Shown here: positions 25,401 to 35,194 of the stretch, piece by piece | Layout: each line of letters begins with the position of its first letter | Numbering within the stretch: position 1 is the first letter of the stretch | Assembly: GCA_015063545.1 (NCBI GenBank) | Contig: SVTX01000012.1 | Span: forward strand, 1 to 51,177 | DNA from: Oscillospiraceae bacterium | GTDB taxonomy: Bacteria > Bacillota > Clostridia > Oscillospirales > CAG-272 | Direction: 5' to 3' | DNA: 51,177 nucleotides | Made by a program: the position numbers and the translations under genes | Notes under the pieces: model-generated | The model's input: only the letters and a program-made list of their open reading frames with translations | The model's database searches: none | What the model was told of the DNA's origin: nothing

Positions 25401-28400
25401 CTCTGCATGGACATATCGATGCTCTTCGCCGTATTCGCGCGTCGTATAGGATAATAATATCCCTCGATAGCGTTGGTATAACCGTACTTTTGCATGTCGC
25501 GGTCGATTTTCATTTGCTTGGCAGCCTCAAAGCCTGCCTCTACGACCTTGATATATCCCTTATCATCTTCCGTCAAGAGCGCTTCCATTTCTTTTTGAGC
25601 ATCTGCAATCTTTTGCTTGATCTCGCTCTGACTTATATTTTGGTCGCTCGCCCATCCTGGCACTCTGATGCTCTGGCCCTTATCGCCTACGTACGTATAT
25701 CCGTTTATGATAAGTCCCGCCTGAGCCTGTTCTCTCTTGGATGTCATGTACAGCCCCATGAGCTGCGCCTTTGTCATCTTGCGGCCACGGTACTCGATAA
25801 GCGTCTCCAATACCTTCTCATATCCCTTGTGCTTGTCCATAAACGCCTGGTAATCTGACAGAGCCTTCATCTCTGCTATTTGCGCATCAAGCCCGGCGCG
25901 CTGTAGCGTCTTGAATATAAAGGTATTAAATCCGTCCTCTTGGTACTGATCTACAAACTTCATGACCGACAACGGATCTCCAAAGTTTTTCTCATACCAT
26001 AGCTTAGGATTATTTAAAGCTCCCACGCCAAGTGTCGAATTAGCGTCAGCAACGTTCACGAAGCCCTTTACAAGCGGCATAGCGTCAACGTATTTGCCAT
26101 TGACGAATACCTTGTTGTATTGGTTCATGATACTTCTGAAATGTGAAAGCGCGTTGTGTAGATCACGCAGATCGGTTTTAGAGAGCTTATCCTTACCTTT
26201 TGCAAGTCTCTCAAGTCCCTCGTGAATATCTTCAATATAATATCCGGTATTGCGGTCGTCAACGTATTCCAAGAGATGATTGTCCTTGTTATACCACTGC
26301 AGAAGATCCCTGGCAGCGCCCCTTACAAGCTTCGGGTTTATATTGCCCTTGAATTTGATGCTTGCAAGCACGCCTATAGATTTATCGAATATACCGTCTG
26401 CATATTCCGATGCGTTGAGATAGGTCTTTTCCTTGAGATCCTTTATCTGCTGCATCTCGTAGTCAATAGCGTTGATCAGCTCAGCTCTGCCCTCAAGCTC
26501 CTTATAAGAGAGCTGCCAATATGCCATTTTGTCCGCAAAATGATCCGCAAAGTAGCGAAGTCCCTCGCCTTCATTCTCAAAAGACTTAAGCAGAGATTCT
26601 TCCATGTGCTTGACCATGGCATTGATCTCCGCATCGGGTGTTACCTCGTATATAGATACAAGCTTGTCTCCAAGCTCCGCCTTTGCCTTGGTGTACATAT
26701 CATCAATCTCAAGGAAAGCATCCACAGGGTGCATATCCTCAAGATATTCCATGCCGGGCGTCTCACGCGCAAAATCCGTGACGAACTGATCCATAGTATA
26801 GGTATATCCAAGCTGCTTTTTTCTATTCCATCTTCCGAGGACAGAACGCATACCGGACAGATCTCTGTTGTGACGGATCTCCGCAATATCCGACTTGGAG
26901 AACGTCAGTTTTCCTACACCGGTCTTGAGCTTGGCAATTCTGTTCTCCAATATCTCGGTATCTATCTGAGGATTGTCAACCATTATCTCTCGCAACTCAC
27001 GCGCAACCATGTACTGTGCAAGATCGTGAGCGAACGTCTGTCTCTGCTCGGCTGTGTCCAGCTGCTTGTACGCCTCATGAAGCACCGAGGCAAACTCCTC
27101 GCGAGACTTAAGGCTCATGCCACGCATATCAGGCAGCTTGTTTATCACCGACATCATAACGCCCTTGCCGTAAACTCGCTCGTTGCTGAAATTAGCTACA
27201 ACCTGCTTAATTCCCTTAGGCGCGGTCAGGTTCTCGGTCGGCGCGCCCTTGAGGATCACCGCGTCAGCGTCAAACATCTCCGAATTCGTATCATCCACCT
27301 CTGCGAAGATCTCCTCAAGCGAATCCCAGTCAAAGTCACGCGGTAACGCATAATCTTTTCCATCAACATTTTTTGATTTTTGTGTTGACTTTTTCGCGTT
27401 TTGTGGTATACTATTATTAGAGGTATTCGCAGTCCCGATTTCGGACGTTGCACCAAGGCTTTGAGCATTGGTGAACTGCGATACCTTATTTTTATACCCT
27501 TTTTTGCCAATAAAGGCAGATACCACAAATAACGTTTTTGCTTTAGTGTCAGGCACGGCTTGTACCACATAATACGATTTCTCACCAATATCTTTCTCGT
27601 AAAGAACGGTTTGCGCCCCTTGCGTTTTTCCGTCCACAACGTTCTTGTATGCCTGTGTGGATTTACCTTTGCTTATATCATCAAAATTGTTGATGACGTA
27701 CTCTATCTTTCCTATATCGGAATAGTCCGACATTGACCTGTCCGTTTTCCCAGATTTGCCGTGATCCTTCAATATATGGTCTACTTGTCTTGCCTCCAGA
27801 ACCACCTTATAACCGTTTGCATCCACTCCAGTTAAGTCCTTTATAGTTTGCGCCAAATCATCCGGCACAATGCCAAGTTCAACTCTGCTCTTGGGATCAA
27901 AAGACCCGTTTTCCACCTCGTTTGCCATGGAAACGATTTTTTGATTGGTTGTTGCGTTGGAGTATGCATATTTCTTGTCATTCTCCCTCACCGCCACCGT
28001 TCTCTCAACGGCATTGGAATCAGCGTTCTGCGCGGAGAATTCGTCAAACAGCTTCTTATACTGTCGATAGAGCTTCTTCGCCTCGGAGTTGAGCTTTGGC
28101 GTGTCAGCATAATCGCTCTCGGCTTTTTTGAAGAAATTCAGGATTTTATCCTTAAGCGTGGGCTTGTCCGCAAGCAGCCTTTCAAGTATCGCGCGGTCGG
28201 AGAGCATTCCTTCCGCATAGTGAGCGTTCTGCTCGTCTATTATCTTGATTGAAGTTTCGCTCTCAGCTGAGGTTTTGTGAAGCTTGGCATAGCTCTGAGT
28301 TATTCTGTCCTTTTCATCTTGAGTGAGGTTTTTTACACCCCTCACGGCGATTATAGCGCCGTCCGTGGTCTTGAATATCGCGTGGGCAAGCTCGTGGATG

Positions 28401-31400
28401 AGCAGCCTCTCCGCACTTCTCGAGCCCTCGGGATTTACGGTTATTTGGTTCTTTCCTCTCTCGTAGAATCCGTCGGCATAAACGTCCTCGCCGGTGTCCT
28501 TGTTCTTGCCAAGATAAGTCGCTTCTTTATCAAACACAACATTCACGCCCGAACGTGTTGCTACCTTTGCGTAGAGCAACAGATCTGCATCGGGTATTCC
28601 GAGCGCGCGGCCCTGACGGATAATAGCTCTCACCATTACCTGATTCGGAACGGAAAGCTCCTTGTAGCCCTTCACGTTCTCGCGCAAATATTCGTGGATC
28701 TTCTCGGGGTTTATGGAGTCGATACGGGATTGGGTGCCGTTTGATGCCGTCTGCCCTACGGTTACTCTTCCTCGTTCTCCTCGCCGATCTCCAGTGCCTT
28801 TTCCAAGAGCATATCTTCTGTCGCTTTCGGGTTGTCCTTGATGTACTGTGTCATCTCTTCCATCTGCTCGTCGCCATCCAAAATCAGCATTACCGCTTTC
28901 GCCATTTCCAACGATACCTCTCTGAGTATCATTGTATCCACCAACTTCTCTTCCGCTACTGTTAGCATATTTTTTCTCCGTTTCTGCTATTTTTGTTTTG
29001 TTATTGTCGGTAAGCTTATAACGTTTTAGAACACCGAATTCACCTATGTCATAGTTTTTATAAACATAAAAATACTCGGATGAGTACACGGTGCCGATTG
29101 CAGGAAGCTTCTGCCCTTTTGCGGCTATAGCGGAATTTCGTTTCATAATTGCGCTATTTATAACAGCATACTCTTGTTTGCTTACCGATACGTGCTTTCT
29201 TTTATTATAGCTCTTTTCTTTTTTTGAGTCAATAGCGGGTAAAGCAAAATCCTTGCCTTCCGTGACAGAAGATACATTTGTATCCATTTGCATGCTTATG
29301 GATGCACCGGCATTGTTTGCATGCATCTGCATACCCTTCTGTTGCATTTGCGGAACAGCCTTTTGCGTTTGCGAAACATTCTGCTGCATATTCGCAGCAG
29401 TCCGCACCTCAGAGGGTATATTAGACCGTATGGTGGTGTCTATGGTAGGGGATATGGTAGCCTGCGGTGCCACCACCTGTGAAGCTACTGCCTGCGGCGT
29501 ATTCGATTGCGGCTTTACTACCTGTGCCGTGTCAACCCTCGGTACAGTAGCCTGGGGCGCAGTGGCTTGAGGAGTAGTAGTCTGAGGTACTGCTATTTTC
29601 GGCGCCGTTGTCTGCGGAAGCGTAACCTGAGGCTTGGCGAGCTGAGGAACCGCGCTTTGTGTCTGCATGCTCTTGTATGCATTTGCATCAGCATTGTCCG
29701 CCACGGCGTTCCTTGCCGCCTCAGAAGCTTGCTCCTGCGCGGCAAGCTCGTGAATATCTGCCAAAAGTTTGTTTATGTCCGTTCTGCTCTGCGCAAAGCT
29801 TAACCTTCTGTTTTTGTAGAAGTATATGTAGTAGTTCTCGCCTTCTTTTAAAACACCGAGAGACTCTCCGAATCTGTACGCTCCGTCTACCATATTTGAA
29901 GGAAGCTCCTTCGGAATGTCCACCGAGTTTTCGATGGAGATGTTCTTTAGCTTATTTGCTCGTTTTTGCTGCTTTATTTGACTGTCAAACTTTGCGCTGG
30001 TCGTGTATTCAGCCATAACATTCTGGAATTTCTCATAAGACGTCGAGTTCCAGTCAGTAATGCCCACCTCTGCACCAAACGCCGCCTTTTGTTCGGGCGT
30101 TGCCGTTTCCACGTACTTATGGAAGCTTTCGGGTGTGATCAGATCTCTTCCCTGTCTTGCCACGCTTTCAAACACCTTTGCATCCATCATAAGCCTGCCT
30201 GTTGTTTCCATCGCCGCAAGCGTAGCAAGCGTTGAATTGCTTGACAACGCTTTGCCAACCTGTTTTGTAAAGGCCTTAGGCTTGCTCTTGGCAAGAGACA
30301 GATCTATTCCTTCGGTCAGATCCTCGGCTGTAATCGTTATATTGTTGCCCGATGCATCTTTTAATCCGAGTGCATTGAACCTCTCTGCCTGCATTTTTGC
30401 GGTAAGCACTATCACTTGCGCATCTCGCACAACAAAGGGCGCCATAAGCGCGGTGGTGTTCATGGAGTTGAGCTCACCCAGAGCAAGCTTTTGCTCCATG
30501 CGCACGTACTTGCCGCCTGTCTCGGCAAGGCTCTTTTGCAGAGCATCATACTTGTCTTTGATGTTTTTATATACTTCGAGGCCCGTATCGTTTTGAGTTT
30601 CTCGCTCAGCAAAATATCGGGATTTTTCAAGCACGGTATCTGCTCTGCCTTCGTTGATGACTGTGTTGGCAAATTGATATCTCTGCACGTTGTTGACGGT
30701 GATCGAACCGCCGGACATCAGCGCGCCACTCATCGCGCCGACAAGCGCCGCGTAGCCTATTTCCTGAACAGTCGCATTCTTCGCGTTGGGATCATAAGTA
30801 ATTTTAGCATATTGCGGAGCCAAAAATTCCGCTATGCCCTCCTCAAGGCCTTCGGAAAGAGCCTGCTTGCCCATTTCCTTGAATACGCCTTTTATTATCG
30901 CCTTCTTAGTTATTGTTCCGGCAGTTTCCTTTGCCAAGGACTTAGCGCCGCCTTTAAGCGCGTTTGCAATTCCCTTAGCTCCTACGCCGAATTTGTTGGA
31001 AACACCTTCTATAACCCCTTCGGTAGCTCCCACCATTGCGCCGTAGCCGTATTCCTTCCAGCTCAACTCGCCGGTCTGACGGTAAGCCTCCTTTGTTGCG
31101 TTACCTGCCGCGCCGACTGCGGATATAGCAATTCCCACAAAGGGACCTACTCCCGGAATGAAGTTAGCGGCAATAGAGGGCAGAGACGATCCTATTCCAC
31201 CCGCCACGTCACCTACGGTCTTTCTCCAACCGCCGGTTACGTTGTGCTTTCGGTCAGCGTATCCGTAATCTCCCAGGTCATCGTCAAATATGCGCTTTGC
31301 CGTGTCGTCGGCTCCGACGGCAGAAGCTATACCACCCGCAATATAGTCGTGTACACCTTCAATGGTAGACGTCGCGCCCAAGAGTATCTTCTCCGCGGCG

Positions 31401-31750
31401 TAAGGCACAATATCCGTCATGTCTCCCGCGATCTTCCATCCTTTGCCGGGATTGTACCACTCGTCGGCATGGTTGTAATCTACCCAATCGTTGGCAAATT
31501 GCTGATCCGCCCAGTCGTCAGCACCAAACATGTCTGCTATCGTGCCAACTCCAATATCCCATATACCTTCTATAGTGCCGAGCACACTCAACGCCGCTTT
31601 TTCAAAAAAGTATCCCACTCCACCAAAAAATCCGCCCTTGTTCTTTTCTTTCGAGGACGAGGATGAGCTATTCTTTTGCGTGGGATACGTCAATGTGATT
31701 CCTCTCTGCTGGTACGTGCCGGGACGCGTCGATGTTAATGTTATTGCCAT
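22418..31750 (-). CDS. Giant 3110-aa polyvalent phage protein with HExxH peptidase motif and PBECR-like nuclease domain
   Basis: Order of parts: residues 1-340, glycine/alanine-rich hydrophobic stretches (GTIEGIWDIGVGTIADMFGADDW, FIPGVGPFVGIAISAVGAAG) likely to meet membranes; ~690-780, a P/Q/T/V-rich repeat linker; ~1050-1180, a domain with zinc-peptidase motif RLLIHELAHAIF (HELAH at 1119-1123); ~1270-1420, a domain like the PBECR phage nuclease family (VDHILKDHGKSGKTDRS, His1330 region, then IEYVINNFDDI and YYVVQAVPD). Long helical regions follow. At ~2500-2630 is an LPD-like domain (FGVFTHGEYKN.., VYVLMSAFEDG, VPVKLEVKEF) and near 2700-2725 a TM helix. It lies among virion genes between portal and scaffold, so it is probably packaged and injected. 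Confidence 0.8.
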   Translation of the reverse strand: MAITLTSTRPGTYQQRGITLTYPTQKNSSSSSSKEKNKGGFFGGVGYFFEKAALSVLGTIEGIWDIGVGTIADMFGADDWADQQFANDWVDYNHADEWYNPGKGWKIAGDMTDIVPYAAEKILLGATSTIEGVHDYIAGGIASAVGADDTAKRIFDDDLGDYGYADRKHNVTGGWRKTVGDVAGGIGSSLPSIAANFIPGVGPFVGIAISAVGAAGNATKEAYRQTGELSWKEYGYGAMVGATEGVIEGVSNKFGVGAKGIANALKGGAKSLAKETAGTITKKAIIKGVFKEMGKQALSEGLEEGIAEFLAPQYAKITYDPNAKNATVQEIGYAALVGAMSGALMSGGSITVNNVQRYQFANTVINEGRADTVLEKSRYFAERETQNDTGLEVYKNIKDKYDALQKSLAETGGKYVRMEQKLALGELNSMNTTALMAPFVVRDAQVIVLTAKMQAERFNALGLKDASGNNITITAEDLTEGIDLSLAKSKPKAFTKQVGKALSSNSTLATLAAMETTGRLMMDAKVFESVARQGRDLITPESFHKYVETATPEQKAAFGAEVGITDWNSTSYEKFQNVMAEYTTSAKFDSQIKQQKRANKLKNISIENSVDIPKELPSNMVDGAYRFGESLGVLKEGENYYIYFYKNRRLSFAQSRTDINKLLADIHELAAQEQASEAARNAVADNADANAYKSMQTQSAVPQLAKPQVTLPQTTAPKIAVPQTTTPQATAPQATVPRVDTAQVVKPQSNTPQAVASQVVAPQATISPTIDTTIRSNIPSEVRTAANMQQNVSQTQKAVPQMQQKGMQMHANNAGASISMQMDTNVSSVTEGKDFALPAIDSKKEKSYNKRKHVSVSKQEYAVINSAIMKRNSAIAAKGQKLPAIGTVYSSEYFYVYKNYDIGEFGVLKRYKLTDNNKTKIAETEKKYANSSGREVGGYNDTQRGIVGNGESGNADFGWRRADGRDDTVHQGQPESDRRYALGKGTGDRRGERGRVTVGQTASNGTQSRIDSINPEKIHEYLRENVKGYKELSVPNQVMVRAIIRQGRALGIPDADLLLYAKVATRSGVNVVFDKEATYLGKNKDTGEDVYADGFYERGKNQITVNPEGSRSAERLLIHELAHAIFKTTDGAIIAVRGVKNLTQDEKDRITQSYAKLHKTSAESETSIKIIDEQNAHYAEGMLSDRAILERLLADKPTLKDKILNFFKKAESDYADTPKLNSEAKKLYRQYKKLFDEFSAQNADSNAVERTVAVRENDKKYAYSNATTNQKIVSMANEVENGSFDPKSRVELGIVPDDLAQTIKDLTGVDANGYKVVLEARQVDHILKDHGKSGKTDRSMSDYSDIGKIEYVINNFDDISKGKSTQAYKNVVDGKTQGAQTVLYEKDIGEKSYYVVQAVPDTKAKTLFVVSAFIGKKGYKNKVSQFTNAQSLGATSEIGTANTSNNSIPQNAKKSTQKSKNVDGKDYALPRDFDWDSLEEIFAEVDDTNSEMFDADAVILKGAPTENLTAPKGIKQVVANFSNERVYGKGVMMSVINKLPDMRGMSLKSREEFASVLHEAYKQLDTAEQRQTFAHDLAQYMVARELREIMVDNPQIDTEILENRIAKLKTGVGKLTFSKSDIAEIRHNRDLSGMRSVLGRWNRKKQLGYTYTMDQFVTDFARETPGMEYLEDMHPVDAFLEIDDMYTKAKAELGDKLVSIYEVTPDAEINAMVKHMEESLLKSFENEGEGLRYFADHFADKMAYWQLSYKELEGRAELINAIDYEMQQIKDLKEKTYLNASEYADGIFDKSIGVLASIKFKGNINPKLVRGAARDLLQWYNKDNHLLEYVDDRNTGYYIEDIHEGLERLAKGKDKLSKTDLRDLHNALSHFRSIMNQYNKVFVNGKYVDAMPLVKGFVNVADANSTLGVGALNNPKLWYEKNFGDPLSVMKFVDQYQEDGFNTFIFKTLQRAGLDAQIAEMKALSDYQAFMDKHKGYEKVLETLIEYRGRKMTKAQLMGLYMTSKREQAQAGLIINGYTYVGDKGQSIRVPGWASDQNISQSEIKQKIADAQKEMEALLTEDDKGYIKVVEAGFEAAKQMKIDRDMQKYGYTNAIEGYYYPIRRANTAKSIDMSMQSEIDRVSSASFNKDTVQGAKQELFIGGVDTVFLRHIHAVSQYAHLSSAIDTYNKLFNLDVSGNKNKAVSVKTQTKEAWNYKGEKNKTGAHLGDEYFRKLIEDIQGIRAYDEAGSLIAKMRGNYATFALGANPKVWFTQGSSLFAATSIIDYDSIVAGFKLSAHDVDIYCDLAQLRNTDNSAAKAQGVVNRLNKTADFLMKPIGAVDRIVVKRLFAACQIQVEKNGGGKIGTDANKIAAGELLERVILETQQNALATERSGAMRSSSEFAKAITMFSADAMKVTGRVIDAYGEMNAIDRRIKLLQKAQKGGATYLDETVLGKAIEKQDGSADKKISAGMTDAERYEVLKDRYIENIPTAEELSEDIVKTVPEINSWADLDKHFGNKKRTLIHKIASEFGVFTHGEYKNADVDLSFEFSNNNFRETYSKQGKNYAQFAKLFSVFNDVIDSAVGIEVHNRNTKGYKPDPTLKNVYVLMSAFEDGDNVVPVKLEVKEFSDKKNSLYVAITLEGIKKAEVWKSGSSVEDVAHSSRSANISISRLFEKINPSDESFYKYIPEQFKNGKKTEPYRRTVAEEIESLQNQKKAASKKLGRAVGAMATSALYMAIIAKVFRWLYHKDREKDKEEKTRDVVVDFVGNLFGGLPLFKEVYARFYEGYEIDNPTYSMINDVLNSAAGVMEYAKKSASGEATKQDGARLVRNLFYAGGQASGIPTRNVYNLVYGAVGFNEKAAYKWDNVFYKKNYRNDLYKYIDDDNDEMVAFTMDLVLKDSIGGGVNDSVKSELVELIEDGRSVLPRNISSTITYQGQEYQLSDGQLAAVRSEYAKQVNKLDKLFSKSHYKSLSSEDKERAIKYAYDIYYEEALSSALGIETSNSTLVAKAIGEENMALFAVATRGLESDKDPSGKTVAGSKRRKVLLAINSLGLTREKKLLLICAKGYGIQDGDIRGLSAANAKRVLLKYILSLKISKDEKARLATMCGFEVNENGRIVAKSAFSA

Positions 31751-31787
31751 GTGTATTTCTCCGTTTTTCTATTTTGCTAAATTTGAT

Positions 31788-31820
31788 GTACCCACCGAGC
31801 CGTTACTCGGTGGGTTTTTC
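31788..31820 (+). terminator. Plus-strand terminator hairpin between two leftward virion genes
   Basis: CCCACCGAG-CCGTTA-CTCGGTGGG followed by TTTTTCT is a perfect 9-bp stem with a T-run, but only for rightward transcription. All neighbouring genes run leftward. In that direction the hairpin has no T-run and would act only as an RNA structure in the 156-bp gap before the giant gene. Confidence 0.6.
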
Positions 31821-31906
31821 TGTTGAGCTTCTGTTAACCATGATACTTCCAAGACACACCATTGTATGTATGCAATCCCGCGAGTGTGGGGGCGTTTGTT
31901 GTTCCG

Positions 31907-34900
31907 TCACCCCCCATCGTCGGGTACTATGATAGGAATTCCATACGTGTAGTCAATATTCACAAATGCCGAGAAATCAATATCTTCATAGTTTTTCTTG
32001 AAGGCAATAGGATGATGCTCCATTAATTCCTTTATAAGATTTACAAATTTTTCTCTTACAGAATCGTTCACATAAGAATTTTTCAGTGCTTTTATAATGC
32101 GCTGCATATCCTCTGTGGAAGGATATTCTCCACTTTGGACACTGGTTATAAGACCACTCAGCTTATCTTGAGCCACGGTGTTCCACTGGTACACCAATTC
32201 GTCTACTTGCTCGTCTGTCAACGTGATACGTACATCTTTGGGGGCTACGGGAGCTACGGAAACTCCGGGAGCTACGGGACCAAATTGATCAAGGGTGGGA
32301 CCAACTTGATCAAGGGTGGGACCCATAACGTTATCCGAAATATCTGCCATGGGTATTTCAGCAAAAATACCGTTCACTTGGATATCATTGCTTATATCGT
32401 TATACTTACCATTCTGTTTCAGGCTCACTCCCTGCTGATAAGTGATATCCCCACTATTAACCATCGCATCAATAGCAGCAATATCATCTCCCAACTGAGA
32501 CATGAGCTCTGCATAGTTGCTATTTTGACGTTTTTCTTCCAATCCGGTTGCAATATCCATAGCAGCCTTATAATCATCATATTCAAGCTCCATCGCTTCA
32601 GCAAGCGCCTTTATAGTAGCCGCGGAAGCACCGTTGCTCGCTTCGGCAATGAGGGAGATAAGTTTGTTGGCTTTCTCTGCTTTCTCTGCATCTTCTTTAG
32701 CTTCGCCTTCACTTGTAGCGAGGTCTTTTACCTCTTCCGCATATTCGTCACTCAATCCCCACATCTCTGCCATGTCTTCAATAAACGAAGAACTCATGCC
32801 TTCCTTTATCCAAGTGTTAAGCTGTGCTCTATATCCGTTCATCGTGACTTCTGCCGTGTTGCCCGCTAGCTCGGATATGATATCACCCCATGTCACATCC
32901 TCTCCATCTTTGGTATAAGCAACCACATCGTCAAGACCTTCCATGGCCGCCAAATTAGCAAGTTCTTCAGCAGTAAACACTCCGTTCTTAGCCCATTCCA
33001 TGTACTGATATCCAAGAGCCTTGAGTTCTTCATCTGTCTGTTCCTGCTGCACGCGATTTGCCACACCCGATATAATATCTGCATACGTTACATTGCCTTC
33101 TTCGGTTTTATAAGCTACCACATCGTCAAGACCTTCCATAGCCGCCAAGTTAGCAAGTTCTTCAGCGGAGAACTTTCCTGACTCCGCAAATCCTATAAGC
33201 TGGTATGCCGTAGTCTTCTGCTGCACCGCGGTTTTCTCGGCCGCCGCATTGTTTGCAAAACCAATTGCTCCCTGGATTTCGGCCACATTAATTCCAAGTG
33301 TGCCGGCGATGAGCTCAAGAGCAGCTGCATTGGCACCGTTAACCGCGAGTTCTGTAATCTTAATAATGCTATTCTGCCTGTCTTCATCGACCTGTGCGAG
33401 TGCTGTTGCGTTGGCAACGCTACTAATGAACTCAGCCCAGGATACTTGTTTTTCAACTTCTCGTGTAACCTCTTCTCCGTTCTCGTTAATTTCCGTCACC
33501 GTTTCCGTTGTTGTGTACGCAACACCGAGGCCGGCTTTTTCCACAAGGACTGCGAGCTCTTCAGCGCTCCATTCTCCACTCTTTGCCATGCTCAAGAAGT
33601 TGATTGCTTGTGCATTAGCTTCGCTTTCATCAAGTTCTGCTTTGCCGTTTGCGTGTCTGGTTGCGGCGCCGTTAAGATACGTCTTGTCACTCTCGCTAAG
33701 AGTTATTCCATAACCTTCTATAGCCGCCATAGCCTCCTCGACACTCATACCATTAAATATCTGATTGTAGAAACTTCCAAGAACATCCATCTTATACGCA
33801 TTGTCTGTCTTTTCAACTCCGGCCTGGTGTCTGTTGATTGCACCTTGGAGCATAGAAATATCGGATTCGCTAAGTGTTATTCCGTATTTAGCCGCCAAAT
33901 TTTGAGCACCCGCCAGATCTATAGATCCGTTAGCAACGCTGTTATATATCGATGCAAACTTGTCTGCGTCGCTCTTTGCATCTATCTCAGCTTTTTCTTC
34001 GCTGTAATCAGATCCCGCCTGCTTAAGAGCCGCCTTTTCACTATCGTTCAGTGTTATACCCTGAGATGCGAGCCACGCAATAGCGCTATCCACACTGTCG
34101 CCATTGCGAACCATATTGTATGCAGTATTGAAGGTGTTTGTTCTGTTGGCGCTATCCTCATTATTCTTGTTTTGCATATATGCCGCATATTCTTTCGCGT
34201 TAGCATCCATGTTAGTCTCATATCTGAGATCCGCCTCTTTATTTGCAAGTGTCTCCTGCTCGATTGCGGCTCTTTGTGCAGCATCAAACTGAGCGTTAGC
34301 GTATTGCGTTTCTTCTCTCATCTGTGCGTAAGATACAGAATCGTAATAGTCCTTATAACCGCTACTTGACAATCCCATTCCCGCCAGTGCTTCGGCATTC
34401 GCGCCATAAGAAGACTCCCTGAGCTCAGCGCTTGAACGAGCATCAACAATAGCTCTATCCCTGCTCGCGTCTGCGGTCTTTATGGCACTTTCCTTTATTT
34501 GAGCGTTGGCTGCATACGAAGTCTCGCGCTTTTCCTGTTCTCTTTGCTCCGCGCCCTTGTAATACTCTTCGAGATAGTCATCAAATTCCAAATAACTTGG
34601 CTCGCCACTGCCGTGATCTCCACCGCTGGGATCTCCGCCGCCGGTTGAGTCAACAGCCTCTTTTTCGGCTTCGGGATTCCACATGAGATTTCCGTTTTCG
34701 TCTGTAACAACCATAGGACTTCCGTCTGCTCTCATCATTCCTGCAAATGACTGAAGGTGTCGTTGCTGAGCCGTATTGCTGTCAATAACCTCGCCTTCGG
34801 GTTCGGGATTCCACATGAGATTTCCGTTTTCGTCTGTAACAACCATAGGGCTTCCGTCTGCTCTCATCATTCCTGCAAATGACTGAAGGTGTCGTTGCTG

Positions 34901-35194
34901 CGCCGTATTGCTGTCAATAACCTCTGCAGGTTCTCCTTCCTTAGGTTCTTCGGGTTCGCTATCGCCAGAATCTCCGCCACCGGATTCTCCGCCGCCTGAA
35001 GGTCCATATGTAATTGTGAGGTTAGTAGGAACAATTGTGACACCATCAGCACCAACGACACCACCTGTTGTTGCATTTGTATTGTCTACTGCTACACCAG
35101 GGACATTGCTCCCATACGTAACGTCTATTTCCGAAAGCTGTTCACCATTTTGCTCGTTTTTCTTTTTCTTTTCTTCTTCTGCTTGCAGCCTCAT
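31907..35194 (-). CDS. 1095-aa repeat-rich virion protein, probable internal or ejection protein
   Basis: The start overlaps the portal stop (ATGA), with AGGAGG upstream. Residues ~90-180 contain two nearly identical 44-residue units (VIDSNTAQQRHLQSFAGMMR...). Residues ~195-330 are long coiled coil (EQREQEKRETSYAANAQIKE...; LAGMGLSSSGYKDYYDSVSYAQMREE). Residues ~330-900 hold repeated helical modules: GITLSESDIS/GITLSESDKT and the pair EELANLAAMEGLDDVVAY. No enzyme motif. Its place between portal and the giant protein suggests an internal virion or ejection component. Confidence 0.7.
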   Translation of the reverse strand: MRLQAEEEKKKKNEQNGEQLSEIDVTYGSNVPGVAVDNTNATTGGVVGADGVTIVPTNLTITYGPSGGGESGGGDSGDSEPEEPKEGEPAEVIDSNTAQQRHLQSFAGMMRADGSPMVVTDENGNLMWNPEPEGEVIDSNTAQQRHLQSFAGMMRADGSPMVVTDENGNLMWNPEAEKEAVDSTGGGDPSGGDHGSGEPSYLEFDDYLEEYYKGAEQREQEKRETSYAANAQIKESAIKTADASRDRAIVDARSSAELRESSYGANAEALAGMGLSSSGYKDYYDSVSYAQMREETQYANAQFDAAQRAAIEQETLANKEADLRYETNMDANAKEYAAYMQNKNNEDSANRTNTFNTAYNMVRNGDSVDSAIAWLASQGITLNDSEKAALKQAGSDYSEEKAEIDAKSDADKFASIYNSVANGSIDLAGAQNLAAKYGITLSESDISMLQGAINRHQAGVEKTDNAYKMDVLGSFYNQIFNGMSVEEAMAAIEGYGITLSESDKTYLNGAATRHANGKAELDESEANAQAINFLSMAKSGEWSAEELAVLVEKAGLGVAYTTTETVTEINENGEEVTREVEKQVSWAEFISSVANATALAQVDEDRQNSIIKITELAVNGANAAALELIAGTLGINVAEIQGAIGFANNAAAEKTAVQQKTTAYQLIGFAESGKFSAEELANLAAMEGLDDVVAYKTEEGNVTYADIISGVANRVQQEQTDEELKALGYQYMEWAKNGVFTAEELANLAAMEGLDDVVAYTKDGEDVTWGDIISELAGNTAEVTMNGYRAQLNTWIKEGMSSSFIEDMAEMWGLSDEYAEEVKDLATSEGEAKEDAEKAEKANKLISLIAEASNGASAATIKALAEAMELEYDDYKAAMDIATGLEEKRQNSNYAELMSQLGDDIAAIDAMVNSGDITYQQGVSLKQNGKYNDISNDIQVNGIFAEIPMADISDNVMGPTLDQVGPTLDQFGPVAPGVSVAPVAPKDVRITLTDEQVDELVYQWNTVAQDKLSGLITSVQSGEYPSTEDMQRIIKALKNSYVNDSVREKFVNLIKELMEHHPIAFKKNYEDIDFSAFVNIDYTYGIPIIVPDDGG
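34671..34924 (-). repeat. Near-perfect 132-bp tandem duplication in the 1095-aa gene
   Basis: Copy one begins at 34671 and copy two at 34803. The ~122-bp shared part differs at only a couple of bases. Each encodes the 44-residue unit with AQQRHLQSFAGMMRADGSP. The low divergence points to recent duplication that kept the frame. Confidence 0.9.

Noticed and set aside
31788..31820. Terminator of the leftward 1095-aa gene
   Set aside because: The T-run is on the plus strand only; leftward transcripts get no T-run, so it cannot be an ordinary terminator for this operon.
31800..31870. 19-codon ORF (MVCLGSIMVN...) before the giant gene
   Set aside because: Weak ribosome-binding site and no conservation evidence; the stop lies in the hairpin. 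Not supported enough to annotate.
32277..32325. CRISPR-like short repeats
   Set aside because: They are in-frame codon repeats (GPTLDQ) in the 1095-aa gene with no spacers; no CRISPR array or cas gene was seen anywhere.
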